The notes: generated by a model not told the origin, from the sequence alone. Shown: positions 7,904 through 15,342, counted from the stretch's first letter. The stretch is 37,220 bases of DNA from Solibaculum_A intestinale (GCF_040096205.1 NZ_JBBMFD010000024.1:1-37220); one strand, 5' to 3'. Made by a program: numbers and translations.

Positions 7904-9415
7904 ATGCGAGAAGAACGAACGTTTCACGAAATGATGCAGCGCTATAATCAAGAGCTCCTGCGGATGCGCCAGCAAGCCCGCACCGCAAAGGACGCGCCCT
8001 GTGAACAGGAACCTGCACCAACGCATTCATCCCGCAAGGAACCTGAGGCCAGGATTGCGTTTCCCGGCAAAGTGGTGCCCGGCCCTGCGCTGGAATGCCG
8101 GCAGGATAGGCCTCAGGACCATTCCCTGACCGTAGGCTCCCGCGGTCCGGTTTTGCTGGAGGATACCCTATTGCACGAGACGCTGGAGACCTTTGTCCAT
8201 ACCAAAACCATCGAGCGGGCGGTGCATACCAAAGGGTACGGCGCGTTCGGACATTTTCAGCTTTACCGCTCCATGGCCGAGTATACCGCCGCGGACTTTC
8301 TGCAAGATCCAGCCCGGCCCATTCCTACCGTCACCCGGTTCTCCTTTGCCGTAAGCAATCGGGGTACGCCGGACACCGCCCGCAACGTGCGGGGCTTTTC
8401 CACCAAGTTCTATCTGCAAAACGGGGTGTTTGATCTTCTGTGCAACCACATTCCGGTGTTTCTGATCCGCGACGGGATGCACTTTCCAGAGGCTATCGCC
8501 TCCCTCTCCCCCTCGCCGGTCAGCAACCTGCCCGACGGCAAGCTATTCTGGAACTTCATGGCCCGCACACCCCAGGCCACCCATTTCCTCACCTGGCTCT
8601 ATTCGGACGCGGGAACGGTGGCGAGCTTTCGCACCATGCGGGGCTACGGCGTAAACACGTACGTCTGGAGAAACGCCGCCGGAAAACGCCGATATGTGAA
8701 GTACCACTGGATTCCCGCGGCCGGAGAAACCTACATCGACGCGGCCGCTGCCAGCCGTCTTGCCTGCGAAAATCCCAATGTGGCCGGGCAGGACCTGTGG
8801 GATACCCTTGCGTGCGGCGGCACGGTGGAATATGAGCTCAACGTACAGCTAATGGACCCGCAAACTGAACACACGCTGTCCTACGACCCGCTAGACGACA
8901 CCAAGATTTGGAGCGAAGAGCAGTTTCCACTCATGCCGGTGGGAAAGCTGACGCTGGAGCGAAACCCCGAGAACTACGCCGCCCAGGTGGAAAAGCTGGC
9001 CTTCTCCCCGGCAAACCTGGTCGACGGCATCGAATTTTCAGACGACAAGATGCTCCAGGGCCGTTCCTTTATCTATTGGGACGCCCAGCGCCGGCGGCTG
9101 GGTCCGGATTTTCGCAGCATCCCGGTCAACCATATGGAGAACTGGAAGCCCGCCGACGCGTTCAGCAAAACGGGACTGGGGGAATCCGCCTGCGGCGAGC
9201 AAGTCCGCACCGATCTCGAAAAGGCCGACGATTTCACCCAGGCTGGCGAGCGGTACCGCCGCTTATCGGAAGAAGAGCGCTCCCATCTGGTGGAAAACAT
9301 CGCTGCTGATTTAAAACATGCCGCCCAGAAGGACCAGATCTGTGTCCTCGGCTACCTGCAAAAAGCGGACGAAACCTTCTGCGGGCAGGTCCAGGCTGCC
9401 ATGGGGCAGGCATAG
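7904..9415 (+). CDS. catalase (monofunctional, haem)
   Basis: A 503-residue haem catalase (2 H2O2 to 2 H2O + O2). The core matches the family: distal His108 in RAVHTKGYGAFG, Asn181 in DLLCNHIPVFLIRD, the NADPH/haem segment RNVRGFSTKFY (160-170), and the proximal haem ligand Tyr391 in RSFIYWDAQRRRLG. The C-terminal stretch DDFTQAGERYRRLSEEER is also typical. The first 60 or so residues are a polar, poorly conserved extension. ATG at 7904 follows GAGAGGAGAC; an earlier in-frame start is rejected. The gene is followed after 18 bases by a DUF4491 protein. In an otherwise strictly anaerobic gene background it is probably a defence against transient oxygen. No PerR-box could be recognised with confidence upstream. 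Confidence 0.94.
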   Translation: MREERTFHEMMQRYNQELLRMRQQARTAKDAPCEQEPAPTHSSRKEPEARIAFPGKVVPGPALECRQDRPQDHSLTVGSRGPVLLEDTLLHETLETFVHTKTIERAVHTKGYGAFGHFQLYRSMAEYTAADFLQDPARPIPTVTRFSFAVSNRGTPDTARNVRGFSTKFYLQNGVFDLLCNHIPVFLIRDGMHFPEAIASLSPSPVSNLPDGKLFWNFMARTPQATHFLTWLYSDAGTVASFRTMRGYGVNTYVWRNAAGKRRYVKYHWIPAAGETYIDAAAASRLACENPNVAGQDLWDTLACGGTVEYELNVQLMDPQTEHTLSYDPLDDTKIWSEEQFPLMPVGKLTLERNPENYAAQVEKLAFSPANLVDGIEFSDDKMLQGRSFIYWDAQRRRLGPDFRSIPVNHMENWKPADAFSKTGLGESACGEQVRTDLEKADDFTQAGERYRRLSEEERSHLVENIAADLKHAAQKDQICVLGYLQKADETFCGQVQAAMGQA

Positions 9416-9433
9416 AAACGGGGAGGGAATTTC

Positions 9434-9751
9434 ATGTACATAACTGGACTACTGATTGGAATCTTCTCCTTTGTCATCATCGGTGTGTTTCACCCTATCG
9501 TCATCCGGTGCGAGTACCACTTTACCTGGAAGATCTGGCCGGTCTTCCTGGCGGCGGGGCTCGTCTGCCTGCTCACCTCCCTCTTTGTGGAAAACACGCT
9601 CCTTTCTTCCCTGCTCAGTGTCCTGGGCTTCACCTGTTTGTGGAGCATCGGGGAACTAAAGGAGCAAAAGGTACGGGTGGAAAAAGGCTGGTTTCCGGCC
9701 AATCCCAAACGGGCGGACGGGAAGCGCAAGCAGGACGGCAAAGGAGGCTGA
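9434..9751 (+). CDS. DUF4491 family membrane protein
   Basis: A 105-residue protein with three predicted membrane segments (about 3-21, 31-48 and 54-70) and a basic cytoplasmic tail. The sequence GVFHPIVIRCEYHF, the WSIGELKEQ segment and GWFPANPKR fit the DUF4491 family as I remember it from Clostridia and Bacteroidia. The ATG follows GGGAGGG at good spacing, 18 bases behind catalase, so the two are probably co-transcribed. The function of the family is unknown. Confidence 0.82.
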   Translation: MYITGLLIGIFSFVIIGVFHPIVIRCEYHFTWKIWPVFLAAGLVCLLTSLFVENTLLSSLLSVLGFTCLWSIGELKEQKVRVEKGWFPANPKRADGKRKQDGKGG

Positions 9752-9799
9752 CTGCATCTGGTTTCAGTGAAGCGGCAACGCTTGCTACCCTCCTGCTCT

Positions 9800-9830
9800 T
9801 GCCTGCGGTGCAGGCAGGCCTCTTCTTTTT
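9800..9830 (+). terminator. intrinsic terminator after the catalase-DUF4491 unit
   Basis: TGCCTGC and GCAGGCA pair across a GGT loop and are followed by GGCCTCTTCTTTTT. It lies about 50 bases past the DUF4491 stop codon. The stem is short and the T-tract begins some bases away, so it may be weak. Confidence 0.5.
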
Positions 9831-9843
9831 CCATGCAGCGCAA

Positions 9844-9873
9844 AAAGGCGGCAACCAATTGGTTGCCGCCTTT
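9844..9873 (-). terminator. intrinsic terminator of the zinc-ribbon gene
   Basis: A fully self-complementary stretch of 30 bases centred on CAATTG has arms AAAGGCGGCAACCAA / TTGGTTGCCGCCTTT. On the minus strand it runs on into further Ts. It lies 18 bases past the zinc-ribbon stop codon and separates the convergent genes. Confidence 0.8.
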
Positions 9874-9890
9874 GTCTGCGAACGAAATTA

Positions 9891-10166
9891 TTATTCTTCT
9901 CTCATGCGTGCAAAGCACTCGCTGCAGTAAACCGGGCGATCTTCACGGGGCTTAAAGGGAACCTTGGCTTCCTTGCCGCAGGAAGCGCAAATAGCCGTGT
10001 ACATTTCGCGCTCCGGCTTGTTGGCGTTCTTGCGCGCATCGCGGCAGGCCTTGCATCTCTGGGGCTCGTTCACGAAACCCTTAGAGGCATAGAACTCCTG
10101 CTCGCCGGCAGTGAAAACAAATTCAGCGCCGCAGTCTTTGCAGATGAGAGTCTTGTCTTCGTACAT
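9891..10166 (-). CDS. CxxC zinc-ribbon domain protein
   Basis: A 91-residue cytoplasmic protein with four CxxC pairs (Cys9/12, 38/41, 60/63, 81/84). It fits two zinc ribbons: an N-terminal probable zinc-ribbon domain (LICKDCGAEFVFTAGEQEFY) and a C-terminal half with YTAICASCGKEAKVPFKPR and DRPVYCSECF. The ATG follows GAGGTAAC. Proteins of this type are widespread in Clostridia; their function is not known, though nucleic-acid binding is a reasonable guess. It has its own terminator and a plausible promoter that overlaps the tRNA-like remnant just upstream. Confidence 0.85.
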   Translation of the reverse strand: MYEDKTLICKDCGAEFVFTAGEQEFYASKGFVNEPQRCKACRDARKNANKPEREMYTAICASCGKEAKVPFKPREDRPVYCSECFARMREE

Positions 10167-10185
10167 AATTGTTACCTCGCTTTGG

Positions 10186-10215
10186 ATAATAGTATTTGCC
10201 CGCGGACGGATTCAA
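10186..10215 (-). promoter_or_regulatory. candidate promoter of the zinc-ribbon gene
   Basis: TTGAAT (10215-10210) and TATTAT (10191-10186) lie 18 bases apart on the minus strand, 20 bases before the zinc-ribbon ATG. The -35 box coincides with the T-loop of the tRNA-like remnant. Confidence 0.4.
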
Positions 10216-10260
10216 ACCGACACCTTTGTTAACCAACGCTCTTTGTTGAGCTACTAGGGC
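10197..10260 (-). pseudogene. degenerate tRNA-like element (tRNA-Asn-like)
   Basis: A 64-base stretch retains much of the tRNA layout. The acceptor ends GCCC and GGGC pair. TA at positions 8-9 is followed by a D-stem GCTC/GAGC, then G26, a segment containing GTTAA as in a tRNA-Asn anticodon loop, and GGTTTGAATCC resembling a T-arm. Key features are missing. The D-loop is only AACAAA with no GG. The T-loop reads TTTGAAT instead of TTCGAAT, so both partners of the G19-C56 contact are lost. Two acceptor pairs mismatch, and the anticodon arm is shortened. It lies between the sigma factor and the zinc-ribbon gene on the same strand. I read it as a decayed tRNA, not a working one; a tRNA-like RNA with another role is an alternative. 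Confidence 0.5.
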
Positions 10261-10265
10261 ATATG

Positions 10266-10285
10266 AAACGGAATTGCTTCCGTTT
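10266..10285 (-). terminator. hairpin at the end of the sigma factor gene
   Basis: AAACGGAA and TTCCGTTT form an 8-bp stem with a 4-base loop, overlapping the last base of the sigma gene stop region. The T-tract is short (TTT then CAT), so termination would be partial. Confidence 0.4.
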
Positions 10286-10884
10286 TAGGTGAAATGAACT
10301 GTTTGCAGCTTGCGCCGGATACGTTGCAACGCGTTGTCGACCGTCTTGGGGGTAATACCGAGCTTCCAAGCGATGGCTTCGTATGTTTCGCCGTTGAGAT
10401 ATCTCTCCAGAACCCTGCGCTCCAAATCCGACAGCTTTTCTTCAATCAGCTTCTGGACCCGGGAAATATCTTCGCTGCTGATGGTTTGCTCCTCGGGGTT
10501 ATCCTGGTCGTTAACCAAGGTGCAAGCGGGAGAATCTCCGCTAAGAGAGAGATACCCGCTCAACGGCAAATGTTTCTTTCCGGAGGCCAAACGCCTCGCT
10601 GAGGAAATCCGCCGCCGGATGCACACATTGGCATAGGTTTCAAAAGAGGCGGCCTGCTGAGGATCAAAGGTAAGAATTGCGGAAAACAAGCCGAGCATGC
10701 CTTCCTGCATCAAATCCTCCGGTTCGATTCCCGCCACTCCGTTGGTCCTGGAAAACATCCGAACCGTAGGGGTATACCGGTCAAACAAGACCGATAGGGC
10801 TGTTTCATCCCCGTCGCACACCAGCTTTACCAGCTTTGCGTCCTCAAACGCCGCATATTCCTCCAACCGGAGTTCCTCTGCCAT
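10285..10884 (-). CDS. RNA polymerase sigma-70 family factor, SigH-like
   Basis: A 199-residue sigma factor with region 2 at about 28-98 (LFDRYTPTVRMFSRTNGVAG, EDLMQEGMLGLFSAILTFD, SFETYANVCIRRRISSARR) and region 4 at about 150-196 (LSDLERRVLERYLNGETYEA, then the helix-turn-helix KLGITPKTVDNALQRIRRKL). Size and motifs match the SigH/sporulation-type branch of clostridial sigma factors rather than ECF factors, which lack this region-2 pattern. The ATG follows GGGAGCGGCGCT. No anti-sigma gene is adjacent. The promoter has near-consensus sigma-A boxes and an inverted repeat sits on the predicted transcription start, so transcription is probably repressible. Assignment as SigH itself is likely but not certain. 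Confidence 0.85.
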   Translation of the reverse strand: MAEELRLEEYAAFEDAKLVKLVCDGDETALSVLFDRYTPTVRMFSRTNGVAGIEPEDLMQEGMLGLFSAILTFDPQQAASFETYANVCIRRRISSARRLASGKKHLPLSGYLSLSGDSPACTLVNDQDNPEEQTISSEDISRVQKLIEEKLSDLERRVLERYLNGETYEAIAWKLGITPKTVDNALQRIRRKLQTVHFT

Positions 10885-10911
10885 AGCGCCGCTCCCAAAG
10901 AGCCAAATTCA

Positions 10912-10932
10912 AAAATACAGATTCTGTATTTT
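10912..10932. promoter_or_regulatory. operator-like inverted repeat at the sigma factor start site
   Basis: A 10-base perfect inverted repeat (arm AAAATACAGA) with a single central base spans the predicted transcription start of the SigH-like gene. Placement over +1 is what a repressor operator would show. The TACA...TGTA core recalls BlaI/CopY-type sites but the spacing differs, so the regulator is unknown. Confidence 0.5.
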
Positions 10933-10937
10933 GTCTA

Positions 10938-10966
10938 AGTATATCCTACAAGTTACAGAAAGTCAA
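10938..10966 (-). promoter_or_regulatory. promoter of the SigH-like gene
   Basis: TTGACT (10966-10961) and TATACT (10943-10938) are 17 bases apart on the minus strand, near the sigma-A consensus. The 5' leader is about 45 bases. Confidence 0.7.
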
Positions 10967-11011
10967 GCAGAATCGGTGCAAAGAAAAAATAAACATTATG
11001 TTAACGCAGCG

Positions 11012-12376
11012 CTATCCTTCCAGCACAGCGTGCTCGCGGGTGACGTTGGTCAGCCATTTCCCGCTGCGTACCCGCCGGATGCCGAAAAAGATCTTCGCAA
11101 GCTCGTCAGAAATCAACAGGAAGTAAACCATCGGCACGCTCAGATGGAATACAAACGCACCCAAGCTTCCCAGTACCAGCGCCACACCCCAGAGGGTGAT
11201 GGCGTCCAGATACATACCGAACTTGGAATCACCTCCGCCCCGCATAACGCCGATGATGGCGGTAGTGTTGAAGGACTGAAGCGGCGTATAAAAGGCGAGA
11301 ATGAGCATCATGGTCATGGTATAGGCCATGGCCGTGTCGGACAAGTCGTACATGCTCGCAATCAGCGGGCGGCAAAGCAAAATAATGCCCATAGCGGCAA
11401 CTCCGGCGATCACACCCAGGCGCATCAGAGAACCGGCCGCCTTTTTCGCATAGTCCTGGTTGCCCGCACCGATGGCCTTGCCCACAATGACCGCCGTGGA
11501 GTTCGCAATGCCGAACATGACCACCGTAGCCAGCTGCTGGGCTACCTTGGCGATGGAGTTGGCCGCCACCGCCTCACTGCCCATATGTCCCAAAATCACC
11601 GACTGCATGGAGATCCCCACTCCCCAGAACAGCTCATTGAGCAGCACTGGAGCCGCATACCGGCGAAAGTCCTTCATAAGCACCCGGCCCCGGACGAACA
11701 GATAGGAAAACTTGAGCCGCACCGCTTTGTTGATGAAAATGGCGTAGAGCAGGGTCAGCACCGCCTCGAGGACCTTGACGGTCAAGGTAGCGGTGGCAGC
11801 GCCTGCAATACCCATGCGGGGAGCGCCCAGGTTTCCGAAGACCAGCATCCAGTTTAAGAAGATGTTGAGCACAAAGGAGATGGAGTAAATCACCAGGGAC
11901 ACCGCTACCTTTTCCACGCTGCGGATGACGTTGAGGTAGAGCATGGAGAACCCGGCGAACAGGTAGGAAATCCCCACAATGCGCAGGTAGCGGACCCCTT
12001 CGGCAATCACCGCTTCGTCCGGCGTGAAAACCCGAAGCACATATTCCGGAAACCCTACTGCCAGCACGGTAAACAGGGCGGCCACCAATAAGGAAAAGCG
12101 CATGGCGATGCCGATGACCCGGCTGATGGCGTCCTTATCCCCTTTCCCCCAGTACTGGGCGGTGAGCACCGACGCGCCAGACGCCAGGCCGAAGACGATA
12201 ATGGTCAATATAAACATCAGCTGGTTGGCGAGGGACGCCCCGGAAAGGGACGTCTCTCCCAGCCAGCCGGTCATCATGGTGTCGGTCATGCCCACGCCCA
12301 CGTTCACTAGGTTTTGCAGGGCCATGGGTACCACCAGCGAAAACACCATCCGATAAAATCCTTTTTCCCGAACCAA
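11012..12376 (-). CDS. MATE family efflux transporter
   Basis: A 454-residue polytopic membrane protein with about 12 hydrophobic segments and the MATE pattern: an N-terminal VVPMALQNLVNVGVGMTDTM, then GWLGETSLSGASLANQ, and in the second half LLNELFWGVGISMQSVILGH with SEAVAANSIAKVAQQ. MATE proteins export drugs or other cationic compounds by Na+ or H+ antiport. The start appears to be TTG at 12376, 11 bases after AAGGAG; ATG at 12349 is an alternative that would clip the first segment. It follows the LysM gene by 27 bases on the same strand, so the two probably form an operon. The substrate is unknown. Confidence 0.9.
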   Translation of the reverse strand: MVREKGFYRMVFSLVVPMALQNLVNVGVGMTDTMMTGWLGETSLSGASLANQLMFILTIIVFGLASGASVLTAQYWGKGDKDAISRVIGIAMRFSLLVAALFTVLAVGFPEYVLRVFTPDEAVIAEGVRYLRIVGISYLFAGFSMLYLNVIRSVEKVAVSLVIYSISFVLNIFLNWMLVFGNLGAPRMGIAGAATATLTVKVLEAVLTLLYAIFINKAVRLKFSYLFVRGRVLMKDFRRYAAPVLLNELFWGVGISMQSVILGHMGSEAVAANSIAKVAQQLATVVMFGIANSTAVIVGKAIGAGNQDYAKKAAGSLMRLGVIAGVAAMGIILLCRPLIASMYDLSDTAMAYTMTMMLILAFYTPLQSFNTTAIIGVMRGGGDSKFGMYLDAITLWGVALVLGSLGAFVFHLSVPMVYFLLISDELAKIFFGIRRVRSGKWLTNVTREHAVLEG

Positions 12377-12403
12377 TTTCCCGTTTCTCCTTTTTCCTTC
12401 TGA

Positions 12404-13423
12404 TTATGTTCGCGGCGGAATCCACAGCTCCGTCCCCACATGGATCACATTGGGGTTTTCAATGCCGTTGACCCTCGCCAGCAGATCTGCCCGGTCGGGC
12501 GAGCCGTAATACCGCTTTGAAATGTCTCCCAGCGTTTCGCCTAAAGCCACCCGGTGAAAAGCCCCCGCGGGCGTTTCTCTATCCTCCAAAGCGCTCTGCA
12601 GCGCGGCCATAGCTTCCTGCTGACGGGACCGTTCCTCCTCCAGCAGGCGATTTTCTTCTTTTAAGGTATCCATCTCTTGTTCAAGCTCGGTAAGACGGCT
12701 TTCCAGCGCACTAAACTGCACCTGCCAGTCCGCCAGCGCTGCGGGCTGGGCGGGCTTCCTAAACAGGTCTGCCGTGTTCCACCCCGCCAGCCCTATCGCC
12801 ACCGCGCAGAGAACCAGACAAAAAATCCGCAGCTGTCCCACTTGTCTGCGGCTTTTCGCCACCTGCTCCACCAGCTGCGGCGGAATGGAGCATTCTTTGG
12901 GCTCCTCCTTGACCGGGACCTCCAGATGCACCTTGTCCGACAGCAGGCAAAAACCCGGCAAAGGCGTCAGCCCTTCCCGACTGCACCGGTAAAGCCGGCA
13001 GCGCCACAGGTTCGGGTCCAGAGCAAGCAAAATCTGTCCGCCCTCGCAAAAGCGGGAAGCCGCAATCTCCTCAGCGCCCGGGGGCAGGGTATCGCACCCG
13101 TCGGGGCAGGCGCAGCAAAAGCCCACCCGGACCAGCGGCCTCGAAAAGTTCTTTTCCTCTTCCAGCACCGCCCGCCATGCTTTTGCCGGCAGGGTAATGG
13201 TCCCGAAATGCCACTTGGCTTTTTTCGCCCGTTTCGCCTCGCTGACCACAATCCGGCCCTCCCGGCGGCTGCCGTACAGCACCATGGGGAGCGCGGACTT
13301 TGCAAAAGCCTTCATCAGCTTTTTGAGCGCCCGTTTGTGAATATAGACCTGCGGGTCACCCTGGTCCCAATCGCCTACCGCATACCGTTTCACGAAGGAA
13401 TCCAGCTGCATTTCATCCTGCAT
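12404..13423 (-). CDS. LysM membrane protein with N-terminal JAMM/MPN-like domain
   Basis: A 339-residue protein in four parts: an N-terminal globular domain (about 24-165), one membrane helix (199-215), a coiled coil (about 235-283) and a C-terminal LysM domain (289-337, with VALGETLGDISKRYYGS and VIHVGTELWIPP). The coiled coil and LysM should lie outside and bind peptidoglycan; the N-terminal domain would be cytoplasmic. That domain starts VYIHKRALKKLMK and contains VRVGFCCACPDG and ILLALDPNLW. This is reminiscent of a JAMM/MPN domain in which the HxH of GWYHSHP has become CxC and the Ser/Asp ligands are lost; this fold call is my inference. ATG at 13423 is chosen because GGAGG stands 8 bases before it. 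Confidence 0.8.
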   Translation of the reverse strand: MQDEMQLDSFVKRYAVGDWDQGDPQVYIHKRALKKLMKAFAKSALPMVLYGSRREGRIVVSEAKRAKKAKWHFGTITLPAKAWRAVLEEEKNFSRPLVRVGFCCACPDGCDTLPPGAEEIAASRFCEGGQILLALDPNLWRCRLYRCSREGLTPLPGFCLLSDKVHLEVPVKEEPKECSIPPQLVEQVAKSRRQVGQLRIFCLVLCAVAIGLAGWNTADLFRKPAQPAALADWQVQFSALESRLTELEQEMDTLKEENRLLEEERSRQQEAMAALQSALEDRETPAGAFHRVALGETLGDISKRYYGSPDRADLLARVNGIENPNVIHVGTELWIPPRT

Positions 13424-13583
13424 CCCGCGCCCCTCCTTTCTCTGCTTGTCACAGGCAAAGCCGTTTACGTGGACAAACAGTCTCTCCTGCTTGTCCGACA
13501 GCAGTTTTCCTATTTGGATATAGTACCATACAAAGCGACTCCTTCGCAACCGCCTTTTCCTCTTTTCCCATGGAAGAAAAGTA

Positions 13584-13592
13584 TGGTATACT
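13584..13592 (+). promoter_or_regulatory. extended -10 promoter of the Gfo/Idh/MocA gene
   Basis: TGG followed by TATACT forms an extended -10 element about 95 bases before the start codon. No clear -35 box is seen at 17 bases (TTTCCC). Confidence 0.45.
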
Positions 13593-13687
13593 TAAGAAAA
13601 ACCGGCCGTTTGCCAGTACCCGAGTTTGGCGGCCGAACGACTTTGGCGCAGTTTTTCTTTTGGCGCCGAAAGAAAGAAGGAATGTGT

Positions 13688-14737
13688 ATGAAACCCATCC
13701 GGTGGGGAATTTTGGCCTGCGGTACCATCGCTCGCGCCTTTGCGGAGGCTTGCTTTTTAGTACCGGACTGTGTCGTCGGCGCGGTGGGCTCCCGTACGCT
13801 CTCGAAGGCTGAGGCCTTTGCCGCTTCGTACGGCATCGGCCGGGCCTACGGCAGTTATGAAGAACTGGTAGCCGACCCAACCTTGGACGCGATTTATGTG
13901 GCAAGCCCTCATTCTGAACACAGGACCCATACCCTCCTGGCTCTCAGAGCGGGCAAGCACGTGCTGTGCGAAAAGGCGTTCGCCGTGAACGCCGGGCAAG
14001 CGCGGGAAATGATCGCAGAAGCGGAAAAACAGGGCCGTTTTCTCATGGAAGCCATGTGGACCCGATTTCTGCCGGTTTATGGGGAAGTCAAGCGGCTGCT
14101 GGAGACAGGCGCCATCGGCAGCGTAAAAATGGTCCGGGCGAATTTTTCCATCCGATGCCCCGCCGACCCGGTTCACCGCCTGTATAACCCCGCGCTTGCA
14201 GGCGGCGCCCTTCTGGACGTGGGGATTTATCCCCTGACGCTGGCGGCGATGGTATTCGGCAGCAGGCCGAACGCCATCCACACGGCCGTTTCTATGACAC
14301 CCCAGGAGGTGGATGAGCAAAGCGTCATCACCTTAGAGTATGGAGATGGGCGTTTGGCTTCCCTGACAAGCGGACTCTTCCTATCAAGCCCCAACGACGG
14401 TTTGATTCTTGGCAGTGACGGCTATATAAGAATCCCCCGCTTCTGGGCGGCAGACTCCTATTACCTGCATCAGACGGACTCCAATATTGCCCAAGCCCAT
14501 TCGTTTTCCATTTCCGCCTTTGACGATTACGGCGACCCCAAGGAGAACCCCCAATGCCGCCTGGCGGACCAATACCGAAGCCGCTATGGCTACACCTTTG
14601 AAATCAGGGAAGCCAACCGCTGCATCCGGCAAGGGCTTTTGCAGTCTCCGGAGATGCCTTGGTCGGAGTCGGTCGCCATGCTTGAACTAACCGACGCCAT
14701 ACGAGGAAAGTGGGGCCTTCGCTATCCGTTTGAATGA
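13688..14737 (+). CDS. Gfo/Idh/MocA family oxidoreductase
   Basis: A 349-residue NAD(P)-dependent oxidoreductase. The Rossmann fold begins at once (RWGILACGTIARAFAEA; the usual second Gly of GxGxxA is Cys-Gly here). VASPHSEHRTHTLLALRAGK and HVLCEKAFAVN give the EKP-type motif with Ala in place of Pro. The C-terminal substrate domain contains GGALLDVGIYPLTLAAMVFG. The overall pattern resembles the sugar or trans-dihydrodiol dehydrogenase branch. ATG at 13688 is preferred to ATG at 13682 because AGAAGG is then properly spaced. It is a single gene with its own promoter and terminator. The substrate cannot be assigned. Confidence 0.88.
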   Translation: MKPIRWGILACGTIARAFAEACFLVPDCVVGAVGSRTLSKAEAFAASYGIGRAYGSYEELVADPTLDAIYVASPHSEHRTHTLLALRAGKHVLCEKAFAVNAGQAREMIAEAEKQGRFLMEAMWTRFLPVYGEVKRLLETGAIGSVKMVRANFSIRCPADPVHRLYNPALAGGALLDVGIYPLTLAAMVFGSRPNAIHTAVSMTPQEVDEQSVITLEYGDGRLASLTSGLFLSSPNDGLILGSDGYIRIPRFWAADSYYLHQTDSNIAQAHSFSISAFDDYGDPKENPQCRLADQYRSRYGYTFEIREANRCIRQGLLQSPEMPWSESVAMLELTDAIRGKWGLRYPFE

Positions 14738-14841
14738 GGCCGGCGTACCATTTCTTTTATCCTTTTCTTTTCCCGGGGTACAGCAGAATACAATTATTCT
14801 CTGCTTTGCTTCGTTTCTCTCTTATATATGTATATTAAGAA

Positions 14842-14876
14842 AGCCGGACGGCGCAAAAGCGCTTGTCCGGCTCTGT
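14842..14876. terminator. terminator between convergent genes
   Basis: AGCCGGAC and GTCCGGCT form an 8-bp stem with an inner GCGC-AAAA-GCGC hairpin. On the minus strand it is followed by TTTCTT, so it fits the SLOG gene, which ends at 14877; it can also stop the oxidoreductase transcript. Confidence 0.7.
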
Positions 14877-15342
14877 TTATCCAATACAAATGATGTAGAC
14901 CTCTTTTTTCAAGGTTTGCGTCGTTTCAATTGCACAGAGAAGGTCCCCTTTTTCCGTCGGGCTCGTTACGGCAATCAGCCGGTCCGCTCTATGGATGCAT
15001 GCTTCGTTTCGCCTCCGGTAGCATCCGGTAAAATACCGGTCGCTGAACATGCGGACCTGTTCACATTGACTGAGCAATTCCTGTAAATATTTATCGTTTT
15101 TCATATCGCGATGGGCAAAAGCAAGCACCGCATCCAAAATTATGTTTTCTTGCTGTGCTTTTTGTTCAATGACGATCTCCGCCGCACATCCGGTCGATTT
15201 CAAAATCAAATCCAATTAAGAAACACCGATACCCGCTTTGGACCGCCGCGGTGATCTCTTCCCGCAGCCGGCCCTCAATATAGCCTACGTTTTCCCGCTT
15301 GAATTCGCGTTTGGCCAGAATCAAGGCGGTTTTTTCCGTCAT
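14877..15342 (-). pseudogene. frameshifted SLOG/DUF1273 (YpsA-like) protein
   Basis: The first part (from ATG at 15342: MTEKTALILAKREFKRENVG ... GYRCFLIGFDFEIDRM) and the second part (AAEIVIEQKAQQENIILDAV to the end at 14877) are two halves of one SLOG-fold protein of the DUF1273 type, which has G-x-D-x-x-AAE-x-V at this junction. A single extra T at about 15186, just after the ATG codon for that Met, splits the frame; removing it gives M-A-A-E-I-V continuously and a protein of about 154 residues. It is therefore a pseudogene, a recent mutation, a sequencing error, or, less likely, programmed frameshifting. SLOG proteins bind nucleotide-derived ligands and are common on mobile elements and in defence loci. 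Confidence 0.72.

Noticed and set aside
10197..10260. Functional tRNA gene
   Set aside because: The D-loop lacks GG, the T-loop lacks C56, the anticodon arm does not give a 7-base loop and the acceptor has mismatches. It cannot fold as a normal tRNA.
10697..11857. 386-codon plus-strand open frame
   Set aside because: It runs antisense through the sigma factor gene, its promoter and the MATE gene, and would cross two transcription units.
14730..15086. 118-codon plus-strand frame
   Set aside because: It crosses the terminator at 14842-14876 and is antisense to the SLOG gene.
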